From an uncultured Eubacteriales bacterium (GTDB lineage Bacteria > Bacillota > Clostridia > Oscillospirales > Acutalibacteraceae): a stretch of 47,167 nt of DNA. A model generated the notes under the pieces. The model ran no database searches and was not told where the DNA came from. It saw only the letters and a program-made list of their open reading frames with translations. The stretch covers positions 1 to 47,167 of the forward strand of contig ONCP01000013.1 in NCBI GenBank assembly GCA_900316385.1. Reading direction: 5' to 3'. Below are positions 7,226 to 16,397 of the stretch, in pieces. A program made the position numbers and the translations under genes. Each line of letters starts with the position of its first letter. Positions within the stretch are counted from its first letter, which is position 1.

Positions 7226-8376
7226 TAATTACTTGATGTTTTTGAAGATGTTGTATTTGAATCGAGCGCGTTACCGAAGATGAATTTCACAAGCTTCTTA
7301 CGGCTCTTTTCCATATCGTTGATCTGGATACAGGAGCCTGCCTCGGGGTCGTCATAATACGACCACAAACCCTTCTGCGGAATATTGTATTTCTTCATAT
7401 CGTAATCAAGGTATGTCAGCGCTCTTGTGAGAAGTCCCGTGATCTCATCCTTCTTGAGGTTTGTGGTGATAAGCGGACCAACATCTGTTGCGATCTTGAT
7501 GATCTTGTCCCAAGAAGCCTTTTTGAGCGACTTAAACACGGTGTCTATCAGCTTACGCTGACGGCTTGTTCTGTCCCAGTCATCTCCGTCAAGACCGATC
7601 TCGTTGTTGTCCTCGTCTCTGTCCAAGCCTCTGTTTCTTGCATACCAAAGCGCCTGCTGTCCGTTGAGATGAACCACGCCAGGGTCAGCCTTGAGGTTGT
7701 AGCGGTCGGAGCTCTGGTTGTTCTTGTACATCTGATAGTTGATGTATTCGATCTCATCAGCGGTAAGCTCAATGTCGATGCCGCCGAGCGTATCTATTAC
7801 CTTCTTAAAGCTTGTAAAGTCAACGGCAGCATATCGGTCGACCTTGATACCGAAGTTCGCCTCAAGCGTACGGATAGCGAGTGAGGGACCGCCTCTGGGA
7901 TATGAGTGGGTCATCTTGTCGTAGCCGTAGCCGGGGATGTAAAGATAAGTATCACGCTGGAACGAGGTGATCTTGATCGATTTGCTCAGGTTGTCGATCG
8001 ACAGAAGCATCATCGAGTCGGAACGGCCAAAGTCATCCTTGCCGTGATTATCCTCGCCGAAAAGCATAATATTGAGCACCTTCGGGTGAGTGAGAAGCTC
8101 GCTGTCGGTGAACGACGTCGAAATATTTCCATCGTCGTCAGAGCCGACCTTGACCTTCTTATCGATAGAAACCTTGTCAAGGGTCTTGTAATTCGCCATA
8201 CCTACTCCAAAGTAAAGCGCGATCGGAATCGCTCCTCCAAGCATAATAATAACGGCAAGTATGATCGATACTATTCTCAGGGCTCTGCCCTTCTTCTTGT
8301 AGAGCTTTTTCACCTGAGCATCCTGACTGATGTCAACAAGCTTTTCAGCGCTCTTTTTAGTGTTTTCTTTTGCCAT
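7225..8376 (-). CDS. LytR-CpsA-Psr (LCP) family glycopolymer transferase
   Basis: This 383-residue type II membrane protein has a short cytoplasmic N-terminus, one membrane helix (IVSIILAVIIMLGGAIPIALY), then the extracellular LCP domain. Conserved LCP features are visible: NIMLFGEDNHGK, GRSDSMMLLSI, the lipid-phosphate-binding SFQRDTYLYIPG, the arginine motif YARNRGLDRDEDN and DRTSRQRKLI. LCP enzymes move lipid-linked glycopolymers such as teichoic acid or capsule onto peptidoglycan. The start at 8376 is chosen over 8418 because GGGAGA lies eight bases before it and the first 14 codons of the longer form overlap the leader. The nearby GT2, LicD and YfhO genes fit a role in wall glycopolymer attachment. 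Confidence 0.88.
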   Translation of the reverse strand: MAKENTKKSAEKLVDISQDAQVKKLYKKKGRALRIVSIILAVIIMLGGAIPIALYFGVGMANYKTLDKVSIDKKVKVGSDDDGNISTSFTDSELLTHPKVLNIMLFGEDNHGKDDFGRSDSMMLLSIDNLSKSIKITSFQRDTYLYIPGYGYDKMTHSYPRGGPSLAIRTLEANFGIKVDRYAAVDFTSFKKVIDTLGGIDIELTADEIEYINYQMYKNNQSSDRYNLKADPGVVHLNGQQALWYARNRGLDRDEDNNEIGLDGDDWDRTSRQRKLIDTVFKSLKKASWDKIIKIATDVGPLITTNLKKDEITGLLTRALTYLDYDMKKYNIPQKGLWSYYDDPEAGSCIQINDMEKSRKKLVKFIFGNALDSNTTSSKTSSN

Positions 8377-8417
8377 AAATATATCTCCCGGTTCGATAGA
8401 ATTCGATATTTTTCGCA

Positions 8418-8445
8418 ATTATACTTATAACGCATTATATCACAA
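8418..8445 (-). promoter_or_regulatory. Promoter of the LCP gene
   Basis: Minus-strand TTGTGA (8440-8445), 16 bp, TATAAT (8418-8423). The leader would be about 35 bases. Confidence 0.5.
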
Positions 8446-8455
8446 CAAAGTAAAA

Positions 8456-8478
8456 TATTATTCTATTATAGAATAATA
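8456..8478. promoter_or_regulatory. 23-bp perfect palindrome upstream of the LCP promoter
   Basis: Arms TATTATTCTAT / ATAGAATAATA around a single central base, ending 11 bp upstream of the predicted -35 box. The symmetry and position suit a repressor or activator site. It is AT-rich, so chance or a weak terminator for the gene ending at 8523 is also possible. Confidence 0.35.
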
Positions 8479-8522
8479 ACCTATCTGTAACCATTGTGGC
8501 GATTGTGTGAAAAGATATCGCG

Positions 8523-9107
8523 TCAGGAGTTCTGCTCATCGAGCGTAAGGCTGAACGACGGCAGAAACTCCGTCAAAAACCTATCCGCCTCGGGAATCTT
8601 CATTTCTCTGATCGATTTTTCCGTGGCTTCCTTGGCGCGGCGGAACTCGTCGTTGCCCATTCGGATCTCCTCAATGCACTTCACAAGCGCCGAAAGCTTG
8701 TCCGCTGCCTTAACATAAGGCTTGAGAGCGCTGTCGGAGGGATTGTCCGCAAGGATAAGGTCGCTGTACTCGCTTTGAAGCTCCTTGGGAAGCATAGCGA
8801 CAAGCTTTTCTCCCGCGATACGCTCGACCTTCTTATACGACTGAATGATCTCGGGGTTATAATACTTGACTGGGGTCGGCATATCGCCCGTTATTATTTC
8901 GGTTGCGTCGTGATAGACGCCGAGCATAGCCGCCCGCTCCGCGTTCAGGCTGTCGCCCGTGTCGCGGTTATGGAGCAAAAAAAGCAAATGCGCGAACATC
9001 GCGACCTGAAGACTGTGCTCGCTGATGTTCTCGCTGTTAGTATTATTCATCAGCCCCCAGCGGCTTATGTATTTCATTCTTGAAAGCATAGCAAAAAAAT
9101 GTGACAT
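8523..9107 (-). CDS. yfbR: HD-domain 5'-deoxynucleotidase, YfbR type
   Basis: This 194-residue protein matches the YfbR family, which removes phosphate from deoxynucleoside 5'-monophosphates. The HD metal site is formed by SEHSLQVAMFAH, VYHDATEIITGDMPTPVKYY and the distal aspartate in VKAADKLSALVKC. The RMKYISRWGLMNN opening and the GNDEFRRA segment are also typical. It is cytoplasmic. The ATG at 9107 has a modest AAAGGAC site. It diverges from the YfhO operon; the intergenic space is under 100 bp, so regulation of the two may interfere. The function assignment rests on family motifs only. Confidence 0.87.
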   Translation of the reverse strand: MSHFFAMLSRMKYISRWGLMNNTNSENISEHSLQVAMFAHLLFLLHNRDTGDSLNAERAAMLGVYHDATEIITGDMPTPVKYYNPEIIQSYKKVERIAGEKLVAMLPKELQSEYSDLILADNPSDSALKPYVKAADKLSALVKCIEEIRMGNDEFRRAKEATEKSIREMKIPEADRFLTEFLPSFSLTLDEQNS

Positions 9108-9132
9108 TATATTATGTCCTTTCCGATAAATA

Positions 9133-9161
9133 TTGCGAATTGCGATCTGATGTGGTATACT
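9133..9161 (+). promoter_or_regulatory. SigA-type promoter of the YfhO operon
   Basis: TTGCGA (9133-9138), 17-bp spacer, TATACT (9156-9161). The start would be near 9168, which excludes the GTG at 9101 as a start and leaves almost no leader for the ATG at 9179. It favours the ATG at 9206. Confidence 0.7.
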
Positions 9162-9205
9162 ACATAATATACTATTTTATGGAAAAAGTAAAGGGACACG
9201 GGGAT

Positions 9206-11659
9206 ATGAACGCGATAAAAACTCTCAAAAACACGGCGTACGGAAAACACGCGCTAAAGGCTTTTCTGCTTGGGCTGCTGCTTTCCGCGCTTTTGGTCGT
9301 GCCCGTGATAATACAACAGGGCGGTTTGTTCCTTTACTACGGCGATTTCAACGCTCAGGAGGTACCGTTCTATCAGCTTATGCACGATGAGTTCCTGAAA
9401 GGAAACTTCGGCTGGACGAATCTCACCGATCTGGGCACCGCCTCGGTAAGCTCGTATATGTTCTACATCTGCGGAAGTCCGTTCTTCTGGGTAACTCTGC
9501 TGTTCCCGAGCGAAGCTGTCCCCTATCTTATGGGGCCTCTGCTTATGCTCAAATTCGCGTTCGCGTCGCTCACGGCTTACCTCTATCTGAAACGCTATGT
9601 CAAAAATAAAAACCTCGCTGTCGCGGGAGCTTTGATGTACGCGTTTTCAGGCTTCTCTGTTTACAACATCTTTTTCTTCCACTTCCACGAGCCGATGATA
9701 GTTTTCCCGCTGCTGCTGCTCGCGGTGGACGAGTTTATGTACAACAACAGACGCGGTGTCGTCGCTCTCGCGGTTTTTTCCTCGTGTATCGTCAACTACT
9801 ATTTCTTTGCGGGAATGGCGGTTTTCACGGCGATGTACTGGCTGATCCTCGTGTTCACAAACACATACAAAATCACGCTCTCAAAAATCCTTTTCTTTGC
9901 CTTGGAGGTCGTTCTCGGCTTCCTTGCCACGGCGTTTGTGCTCCTGCCGACGGTGCTTTTCATAATGGGCAATCCAAGGCTTTCGAGCTTCCCCGACGGA
10001 TACGGAGCGCTTGTTTACGAAAACGCTCAGCGCTACGCCTATATCATTTCGAGCTTCTTCTTCCCGCCCGAAATGCCTGCCCAGCCCAACTTTACGCCCG
10101 AGGTCAACGCAAACTGGGCTTCTGTCAGCGGCTGGCTGCCGCTGGCCGGAATGACCGGCGTGATCGCTTATCTCCAGCTCAAAAAGCGCGACTGGCTTAA
10201 AAAACTGCTGTTTCTTCTGATACTTTGCGCGCTTGTGCCCGCGTTCAATTCGCTTTTCCAAATGCTCAACTCGAGTATTTTCTACGCCAGATGGTACTAT
10301 ATGTTCACTCTGATTACGGCTCTTGCCACGATCAAAGCGCTCGAGGAGAGTGAAGCCGACTGGGGCAGAGCGTTCGCGTGGAGCGCGGGTATCACGGCAG
10401 GTATCGCGCTGTTGATCGGTCTTATGCCTAACACCACCTACGATAACGAAGACGTTCCTTCGACTGCATTGGGACTTGAGGAATATATTGTAAGATACTG
10501 GATCTACGTAGCGGTCGCGATGTTCTCCCTTGCCGCGTTTGCGATGATCGTTTTCGCGTTCAAAAGAGACCGCCGCAAGCTCGGACTTCTCACGATAGCA
10601 GGGGTTTGTCTCGTTTCCTTACTAAGCTCTACCTACATCGTCCAGACAGGCAACTCTCTTGACCACAGCGATAAAAAGTTTATCAAAAATTACGCGATAA
10701 ACGCGGCGGACAAGCTCGATATCGATGATTTGAAGAAAGTTCGCTCCGATTTTTACGAGTGCCCCGACAACACCCAGATGTTCTGGCAAATACAATCGAT
10801 CAACACCTTCCACAGCGTCGTCTCCACAAGCATTATGGACTTTTACGACGCGGTTGGCATAACACGCGACGTCGCCTCGCGTCCCGAGACGGATAACTAC
10901 GGGCTGAGAGGACTGTTCAGCTGCAAATATCTTTTTGACGAGATCGACGACAACGACGAGGACGAATACTCATTCATAAATGAGGATGAACGCACCAAAA
11001 TGCCCGGCTGGAAGTTCAAAGAAAACGTCAACGGCTGCCGCGTTTACGAAAACGAATACTACATTCCGATGGGCTTCACCTATGACCGCTTCATCAGCGA
11101 GAGCGAGCTTCGGAATATCGACAGCAGACACCGCACCGAGGCTGTTCTCAAGGCTTTGGCGCTCGGCTACGACGATCTTCTCAAATACAGGGAAATCACA
11201 GGCTGCACCGAGGATGATATAAAACAGCTGAAAAAGGACGACGCGAAGAAAAAGCATAAATTCGACAGCATAACAAAGCAGTTTGAGTACGGCGAGATCG
11301 AATACTTCAAGGACTGTAAAAAGCTTAAGGAGAATACCGCCGAGGACTTTGAGTATACAAAAGACGGCTTTAAGGCGGAGTTTGAAAACAAGGGCGGCGA
11401 CAACCTGCTGTTTTTCAGCGTTCCGTACGACCGAGGATGGTCTGCCGAGGTCAACGGCAAAAAAGCCGAAATCGTCAAAGCTCAGGTCGGTTTTATGGCG
11501 GTAAAGGTCAAGGGACAGGAAAAGAGCAGTATAGTTTTTAAATACGAGCCGTTTGGTTTCCGCATCGGAATTATAATCAGCGTTATCTGTGGTATAATAT
11601 TTTTTATGTATCTGGCGGCATTGACCGCGTATAAAATCATCAGAAAGAAAAGAGAATGA
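9206..11659 (+). CDS. YfhO-family polytopic membrane protein
   Basis: This is an 817-residue protein from the preferred start (MNAIKTLKNTAYGKHALK), set by the promoter and AAAGGGA at 9190. The first 500 residues hold about a dozen hydrophobic helices, a GT-C-like arrangement. They are followed by a large soluble extracellular domain and one last helix near the C-terminus (FRIGIIISVICGIIFFMYL). The SVPYDRGWSAEVNGKKAEI segment is typical of the YfhO family, which is linked in Gram-positives to glycosylation of lipoteichoic acid or other lipid-linked polymers. It is the first gene of a five-gene operon with a peptidase, a membrane protein, a glycosyltransferase and LicD. The donor and acceptor are not visible in the sequence. 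Confidence 0.8.
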   Translation: MNAIKTLKNTAYGKHALKAFLLGLLLSALLVVPVIIQQGGLFLYYGDFNAQEVPFYQLMHDEFLKGNFGWTNLTDLGTASVSSYMFYICGSPFFWVTLLFPSEAVPYLMGPLLMLKFAFASLTAYLYLKRYVKNKNLAVAGALMYAFSGFSVYNIFFFHFHEPMIVFPLLLLAVDEFMYNNRRGVVALAVFSSCIVNYYFFAGMAVFTAMYWLILVFTNTYKITLSKILFFALEVVLGFLATAFVLLPTVLFIMGNPRLSSFPDGYGALVYENAQRYAYIISSFFFPPEMPAQPNFTPEVNANWASVSGWLPLAGMTGVIAYLQLKKRDWLKKLLFLLILCALVPAFNSLFQMLNSSIFYARWYYMFTLITALATIKALEESEADWGRAFAWSAGITAGIALLIGLMPNTTYDNEDVPSTALGLEEYIVRYWIYVAVAMFSLAAFAMIVFAFKRDRRKLGLLTIAGVCLVSLLSSTYIVQTGNSLDHSDKKFIKNYAINAADKLDIDDLKKVRSDFYECPDNTQMFWQIQSINTFHSVVSTSIMDFYDAVGITRDVASRPETDNYGLRGLFSCKYLFDEIDDNDEDEYSFINEDERTKMPGWKFKENVNGCRVYENEYYIPMGFTYDRFISESELRNIDSRHRTEAVLKALALGYDDLLKYREITGCTEDDIKQLKKDDAKKKHKFDSITKQFEYGEIEYFKDCKKLKENTAEDFEYTKDGFKAEFENKGGDNLLFFSVPYDRGWSAEVNGKKAEIVKAQVGFMAVKVKGQEKSSIVFKYEPFGFRIGIIISVICGIIFFMYLAALTAYKIIRKKRE

Positions 11660-11662
11660 AAA

Positions 11663-13027
11663 TTGAGTTTTGGAGAAAACATTCTGCAATATAAAGACGA
11701 TATTCTCAGGGACTTAAAGACATTGCTTGAGATACGTTCGGTATCCTCGGAAAGCGAGGAGAATTGTGTTCGCGCGCTTGACTTTGTGCTCAAAAGAGCC
11801 GAAGAAATGGGGCTTGAAACAAAAAATACAGATAACATAGCAGGTCACGTTCAGCTTGGCAGCTCGGGGAAGCTCTGCGGAGTTCTCACCCATCTTGACG
11901 TTGTTCCCGCGGGAAAGAACTGGACGGTTGAACCCTTCACACTCACCCGAAAGGACGGCAGACTATTCGGCAGAGGTATCGACGACGACAAGGGCGCGTC
12001 GATCATCGACCTCTACTGTCTGAAAGCGCTCAAGGACAGCGGGATCGAGGGCAAAAACACTCTCAGGGCTATTTTCGGCACCGACGAAGAAATCGGTATG
12101 ACCGATATGGAAACTTATTTCAAAAGCGAGCCTCTTCCCGATCTTTCCTTTACTCCCGACAGCGATTATGGGATCTGCTTTGCCGAAAAAGGCATTTTAC
12201 AAATCAAAATATACAGCGACCGAAATGACGGCACGGTTTTGAGCGCTATCAAGGCAGGGGACGCGGTCAACGCCGTTCCCGACGAGGCAAAGGCTCTGCT
12301 ATATGTTTCGGAATCGGAAACGAACCACCTCAAGGCCGCCAGCAAAAAATATGACGGAAAATTCAATTTTATTGATACGATAGACGGCCTTGTCATAGAA
12401 AGCTTCGGAAAAGCTTCCCACGCCTGCGAACCCGAAAAAGGCTTTAACGCCGCTCTGGCGCTTACGGAGTTTCTGAACGGAGAGTTCTCTGAGGAGGAGG
12501 TTGGAAGCCTTTGCGACTTTATCGGCTTTGCCGTTCGCCGCGAGACAGACGGAACCTCGCTCGGACTCAAAATGCGCGACTATGTTTCGGGCGATTTGAG
12601 CTGTAATCTCGGAAAAATCAGGCTCAATGATAACAGCGCTTACCTCACCCTTGACATTCGCTATCCTGTAACGATGAGCGGAAAGTCGATTCTTGCCAGA
12701 GTTGAGAAAAGCGCGGAGCTGCGTGATCTCAAGGTCGAGGTGATTCACCACGCGGAACCGCTTTATCTGCCGAAGGAGAGCCGTACCATCGAGCTGCTCA
12801 GCTCAGCATACGAGAGCGTTATCGGAGAAAAGCCCGAGCTTTACTCAACAGGCGGCGGTACATACGCGCGTATGCTCGGCGGAAAGGGCGTGGCGTTCGG
12901 CCCCGCGTTCAAGGACGACAATGTGAATATGCACAACGCCGACGAAAGCATTGATGAGGAAAAATTTTTCCTTCACGCAAAAATTTGTCTGGAAACGATG
13001 TACAGAATGTACACCGAGGAAATATAG
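11663..13027 (+). CDS. M20 family dipeptidase, PepV/Sapep-like
   Basis: This 454-residue zinc metallopeptidase has the M20 metal and catalytic sites in order: THLDVVPAG, GRGIDDDKG, FGTDEEIGMTD, SDYGICFAEKG and the terminal MHNADES histidine. A lid region lies between (SHACEPEKGFNAA). Relatives of this length hydrolyse dipeptides in the cytosol. The start is a TTG at 11663, three bases after the YfhO stop, because no ATG or GTG in frame precedes the conserved region. Initiation is probably coupled to the upstream gene. It is an odd partner for surface-polymer genes; peptide recycling from the wall is one possibility. Confidence 0.82.
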   Translation: MSFGENILQYKDDILRDLKTLLEIRSVSSESEENCVRALDFVLKRAEEMGLETKNTDNIAGHVQLGSSGKLCGVLTHLDVVPAGKNWTVEPFTLTRKDGRLFGRGIDDDKGASIIDLYCLKALKDSGIEGKNTLRAIFGTDEEIGMTDMETYFKSEPLPDLSFTPDSDYGICFAEKGILQIKIYSDRNDGTVLSAIKAGDAVNAVPDEAKALLYVSESETNHLKAASKKYDGKFNFIDTIDGLVIESFGKASHACEPEKGFNAALALTEFLNGEFSEEEVGSLCDFIGFAVRRETDGTSLGLKMRDYVSGDLSCNLGKIRLNDNSAYLTLDIRYPVTMSGKSILARVEKSAELRDLKVEVIHHAEPLYLPKESRTIELLSSAYESVIGEKPELYSTGGGTYARMLGGKGVAFGPAFKDDNVNMHNADESIDEEKFFLHAKICLETMYRMYTEEI

Positions 13028-13036
13028 GAGCGAGCT

Positions 13037-13849
13037 ATGAAAGCAGCAGGTATTATCCGCTCACAGTCAAGAGCCGCCCTCAAGGGCAACTGGGTCGCGG
13101 CAGTCGCGGGAGTTTTCACGCTTTTGGCGTTCATATTTTTGGGAGTATTTATATACTCTCTTCTGATACTGTCCTCGGGCGCTTTTGACGCGAACGACAA
13201 TCTCAGACACGGCGCCGAGCCCGTTTTGCTCGCTGTACTCTGTCTGTCGTTTTTACTTATTTTCGCGCTCACGCCGATAAAAAACGGCGTTTTCAGAATG
13301 TTTTACAATCTCAGCGAAAACAAAAAGTGCGAATTATCCGACGCGTTTTATTTCTTTAACAGAAATTTATATTTCAAAACGATTGCATTCAACGCTCTCA
13401 CGGCGCTCAAACTCGCGCTGAACATTCTGATCGGTCTTTCGCCGTATATTATTTGCTCTGTAATTTGCGAGTTTTTTTCTGACGTCATACTAACCACGGT
13501 TTCAGCCAACGAGATCCTCGAGACAGTCAAGATCATTCTTTTGTCGCTGGGATTTGCAGCGGCGGCTGTGCTTTCGCTCAGACTGCTCGTGACAGAGTTT
13601 CTCTACGGAGCTCAGTTGAGCGAACGGCCCTTCACGGAAACAAAGCTCATGCTCAAGGGTCACTCCGCGGATCTATTCAAGCTTTTTATTTCTTTTATAC
13701 TATGGATTCTTCTCTGCTTCTTCGTGCTCCCGATTTTCTACGTTATCCCCTATTTTCTGACATCCTTCGCAACGAGCACGAAATGGCTGTTCAAACTTTA
13801 CAAGGAAGGTACAAGGTATGATTATAACAATAGGAGTTATAGCCTATAA
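13037..13849 (+). CDS. Multi-pass membrane protein, DUF975-like
   Basis: This 270-residue integral membrane protein has five to six predicted helices. The N-terminal pattern SRAALKGNWVAAVAG and the C-terminal VIPYFLTSFATSTKWLF resemble DUF975 proteins of Firmicutes; I am not certain of the family. The ATG at 13037 is preceded by AGGAG. It sits nine bases after the peptidase stop and overlaps the next gene by 32 bases, so it is part of the operon. There are no catalytic residues to point at. Confidence 0.65.
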   Translation: MKAAGIIRSQSRAALKGNWVAAVAGVFTLLAFIFLGVFIYSLLILSSGAFDANDNLRHGAEPVLLAVLCLSFLLIFALTPIKNGVFRMFYNLSENKKCELSDAFYFFNRNLYFKTIAFNALTALKLALNILIGLSPYIICSVICEFFSDVILTTVSANEILETVKIILLSLGFAAAAVLSLRLLVTEFLYGAQLSERPFTETKLMLKGHSADLFKLFISFILWILLCFFVLPIFYVIPYFLTSFATSTKWLFKLYKEGTRYDYNNRSYSL

Positions 13850-14861
13850 CGAAAAAAACTCGCTGGGCTCTCTGCTCAAGGACATTTGCAAGCAGACCTA
13901 CGACCATAAAAAAATAGAGGTTATCCTTGTGGACAGCAACTCCACAGACAACACAAAGGTCATTATGGAAACCTTCCGCAAAAATAACGCTCAGGACTTT
14001 TTTGATGTTAAGGTACTCTCAAACCCCAAGAAAACCCAGCCCTGCGGCTGGAATGTTGTACTCAAAAACTACTGCGGAGACGCTGTTGTCAGGATTGACG
14101 CTCACGCCTCTATCCCCTCGGACTTTATCGAGAAGAACGTAAAGACGCTTGAGGAAGGCGAAAATATTTGCGGCGGCTTCAGGCCGAACATCATTGACGA
14201 GCCCACCGCGTGGAAGGAAACTCTCCTGCTCGTTGAGACCTCGATGTTCGGCAGCTCGATCGCTCCTTACCGCCGTCAGCAGGGCAAGACCTACGTAAAC
14301 TCGCTGTTCCACGGCGCGTACAGACGCGAGGTTTTTGACAAGATCGGATATTTCAACGAGAACCTGACCCGTACCGAGGACAACGAGGTTCATTACCGAA
14401 TGAAAAAGGCGGGATTCAGGATCTGCTTTAACCCTGAGATCATCTCCTATCAGCACACCAGAAACACACTCAAGGGTATGATCAAACAGAAATTCGGCAA
14501 CGGCAAATGGATAGGACTCACTCTTTCGGTTTCGCCAAAGTGTCTTTCATATTATCACTTTGTTCCGTTCCTGTTTGTCGGAGCGCTGATCGTTACCTCG
14601 GCGATCGCCTTGCTCGGCTATCCGCTTCTGCTCGAGATACTTCTGCTGCTCTACTCGATGTTTGATTTTGTCAACACCGTCAGCTGCTTTACAATGCGCG
14701 ACATCCGACCTCACTTCTTTTTGCTTCCGTTCCTTTTCCCGCTGATGCACCTCGCGTACGGCTTCGGAACGATCGTGGGTATATTAGATATCCCGTTCTG
14801 GAAACACAAGCTGAAAAAAGAAAAGAACGAAGCTGTCGAAGAACTGCCCGAAGAAAAATAA
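13818..14861 (+). CDS. GT2 family glycosyltransferase, ExoA-like
   Basis: This 347-residue enzyme has an N-terminal GT-A domain. The nucleotide-sugar site is IAYNEKNSLGSLL, followed by VDSNSTDNTK, the DxD-like metal motif RIDAHA and the acceptor/base region TEDNEVHYR. Two or three C-terminal membrane helices (about 235-325) anchor it. The pattern is close to ExoA-type beta-glycosyltransferases that build exopolysaccharide at the inner face of the membrane. Its start overlaps the preceding gene by 32 bases and is preceded by AAGGAAGGT. The sugar is not predictable. LicD follows within 13 bases, which suggests a phosphorylated or decorated surface glycan. Confidence 0.82.
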   Translation: MIITIGVIAYNEKNSLGSLLKDICKQTYDHKKIEVILVDSNSTDNTKVIMETFRKNNAQDFFDVKVLSNPKKTQPCGWNVVLKNYCGDAVVRIDAHASIPSDFIEKNVKTLEEGENICGGFRPNIIDEPTAWKETLLLVETSMFGSSIAPYRRQQGKTYVNSLFHGAYRREVFDKIGYFNENLTRTEDNEVHYRMKKAGFRICFNPEIISYQHTRNTLKGMIKQKFGNGKWIGLTLSVSPKCLSYYHFVPFLFVGALIVTSAIALLGYPLLLEILLLLYSMFDFVNTVSCFTMRDIRPHFFLLPFLFPLMHLAYGFGTIVGILDIPFWKHKLKKEKNEAVEELPEEK

Positions 14862-14874
14862 GCGACCATCTATT

Positions 14875-15720
14875 ATGTCAGAAATACTTTCACTCTCACC
14901 CGAAGAGCTCCGAGCGCTTCAGCTCAAGGAGCTTGACATTCTTAAATACTTCCGCGATTTTTGCGATTCTCACAACATCACCTACTACCTTTGCGGCGGG
15001 TGTCTTATAGGCGCGCTTCGCTACGGCAAATTCATCCCGTGGGACGATGACGCGGACGTTTTTATGCCGAGAGCCGACTATGAAATATTTATCAAGACCT
15101 ACCTTGAGGAGAACCCCTCGAAGCGTTTTGTTCTTCTCAACGAAACCGACGAGACCTTCACTCGCAACTGCTTTGCCACGCTGGTAGACACGAGCGTGAC
15201 GCTCGTCAAAAATTATCAGCAGGATCTTGATATCCCGCACGGCGTAGCGTTCGACATCTTTCCTATTGACGCGAGGCCGTCGAAAAAAAGCCAAAAATAT
15301 CTCCAGTTTTTCTGGTGCATTATATACTCGCTTTTCAGAGCGCAAACAGTTCCCGAAAAACACGGCGGGATCATGGCGCTCGGCAGCAAAATACTGCTCG
15401 GTATTTTCCGAAGCTACAAGCGCAGAAAAAAAATCTGGAAATTCGCCGAAAGGCGTATGACGAGCTATTCACTCGACGACTGCGAGCTTATCTGCGAGCT
15501 TTGCGCGGGCCCGAGGATAATGAAAAACGAGTACCCGAAGGAGTATTTTGAAAGAGCGGTAGAGCTGGAGTTTGAAGGCGAAAGGTTCAAGGCTATGAAC
15601 GGCTACGACGGTTACCTCAAGCTTGCGTTCGGCGAGGATTATATGACGCCTCCGCCCGAGAGCGAGCGCGTGATAAGCCACGACCTCAAAAAGCTTGATC
15701 TTAACACACCTTGCATATAA
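14875..15720 (+). CDS. licD: LicD-family phosphotransferase
   Basis: This 281-residue protein contains the LicD signature YLCGGCLIGALRYGKFIPWDDDADVFMPR near residues 37-68, a nucleotidyltransferase-fold site with the aspartates that bind metal. LicD proteins transfer phosphocholine or related phospho-groups onto teichoic acids and surface glycans. No choline uptake or licA/licC homologue is in the window, so the group transferred is unknown. The start at 14875 has no strong ribosome site; translation may be coupled to the GT2 gene 13 bases upstream. It is the last gene of the operon. Confidence 0.83.
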   Translation: MSEILSLSPEELRALQLKELDILKYFRDFCDSHNITYYLCGGCLIGALRYGKFIPWDDDADVFMPRADYEIFIKTYLEENPSKRFVLLNETDETFTRNCFATLVDTSVTLVKNYQQDLDIPHGVAFDIFPIDARPSKKSQKYLQFFWCIIYSLFRAQTVPEKHGGIMALGSKILLGIFRSYKRRKKIWKFAERRMTSYSLDDCELICELCAGPRIMKNEYPKEYFERAVELEFEGERFKAMNGYDGYLKLAFGEDYMTPPPESERVISHDLKKLDLNTPCI

Positions 15721-15745
15721 TAAATTTTATAAATCGATCTATAAT

Positions 15746-15773
15746 AAAAAACCTTCCTTTCGGAAGGTTTTTT
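15746..15773 (+). terminator. Bidirectional intrinsic terminator
   Basis: Stem AAAAAACCTTCC / GGAAGGTTTTTT with loop TTTC. It serves the surface operon on the plus strand and folT on the minus strand; its edge overlaps the folT stop codon. Confidence 0.9.
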
Positions 15774-16338
15774 AACGTTTTATTTTAACTTTGCCCAACG
15801 CTTTGCATACCACAAAAATCAAAAGCGCTGTCGGAACGAACTTTATCCCCTCGCTGATTATCCTTGTCCAGAGGTAAAACATAAAGCTGTCGCCCTTACC
15901 CGCTCCGTAAATGAAGTAGAGCCAGTAGCCCGATAGTAAAACCTCGACAAAAACCGCGTTTATTGCCTGGGAAATAAGCACGCTTTTTAAATTGATATTA
16001 TTCTTATAAAGAAATAAGCCGAAAATTATACCTGTCAGGATTCCGTTAAGAGTAAACCCGGGAAAATAACTGCCTCCGCTTGCGGGATTGATAAAAAACG
16101 ATAAAATATCGCCCAATCCGCCGACCAGAGCCGCCGACACAGGGCCGAACAACGCAGCCGTGACAGCAATCGGAAGAAAGTTGAGACTGAGCTTCAAGAG
16201 ATTCCCGAACATCGGCATAGTCGCGTTGGCAAATATGCCCACAATAATCCTGATCGCGAGAAGCATCGCGACAGCGGTAAGCGCGTACACACTTTTTAAT
16301 TCTTTAAACGAATTTAATACTTTTTCTGATAGCTTCAT
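15772..16338 (-). CDS. folT: ECF transporter S component for folate
   Basis: This 188-residue membrane protein has about six helices. Family-typical features include the N-terminal basic KLSEKVLNSFKELKSV, the LSLNFLPIAVTAALFGP segment and GGLGDILSFFINP. It is the substrate-binding subunit of an energy-coupling factor importer. The ECF A, A' and T subunits are not in the window. The specificity is inferred mainly from the tetrahydrofolate riboswitch directly upstream. I use the ATG at 16338 because AAGGAC lies upstream; the longer frame would start inside the riboswitch terminator. Confidence 0.85.
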   Translation of the reverse strand: MKLSEKVLNSFKELKSVYALTAVAMLLAIRIIVGIFANATMPMFGNLLKLSLNFLPIAVTAALFGPVSAALVGGLGDILSFFINPASGGSYFPGFTLNGILTGIIFGLFLYKNNINLKSVLISQAINAVFVEVLLSGYWLYFIYGAGKGDSFMFYLWTRIISEGIKFVPTALLIFVVCKALGKVKIKR

Positions 16339-16350
16339 AATACCGTCCTT

Positions 16351-16382
16351 AAAAAGAAAAGCGGACAGCAACGCCATCCGCT
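16351..16382 (-). terminator. Expression-platform terminator of the THF riboswitch
   Basis: Minus-strand hairpin AGCGGA...TCCGCT followed by TTTTCTTTTT, between the aptamer and the folT ribosome site. It supports control by premature termination. Confidence 0.75.
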
Positions 16383-16397
16383 ATATTTTGACCAAAA

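Noticed and set aside
9101..9205. GTG at 9101 as the start of the YfhO protein
   Set aside because: It lies upstream of a strong promoter at 9133-9161, has no ribosome site and would add a non-conserved 35-residue extension.
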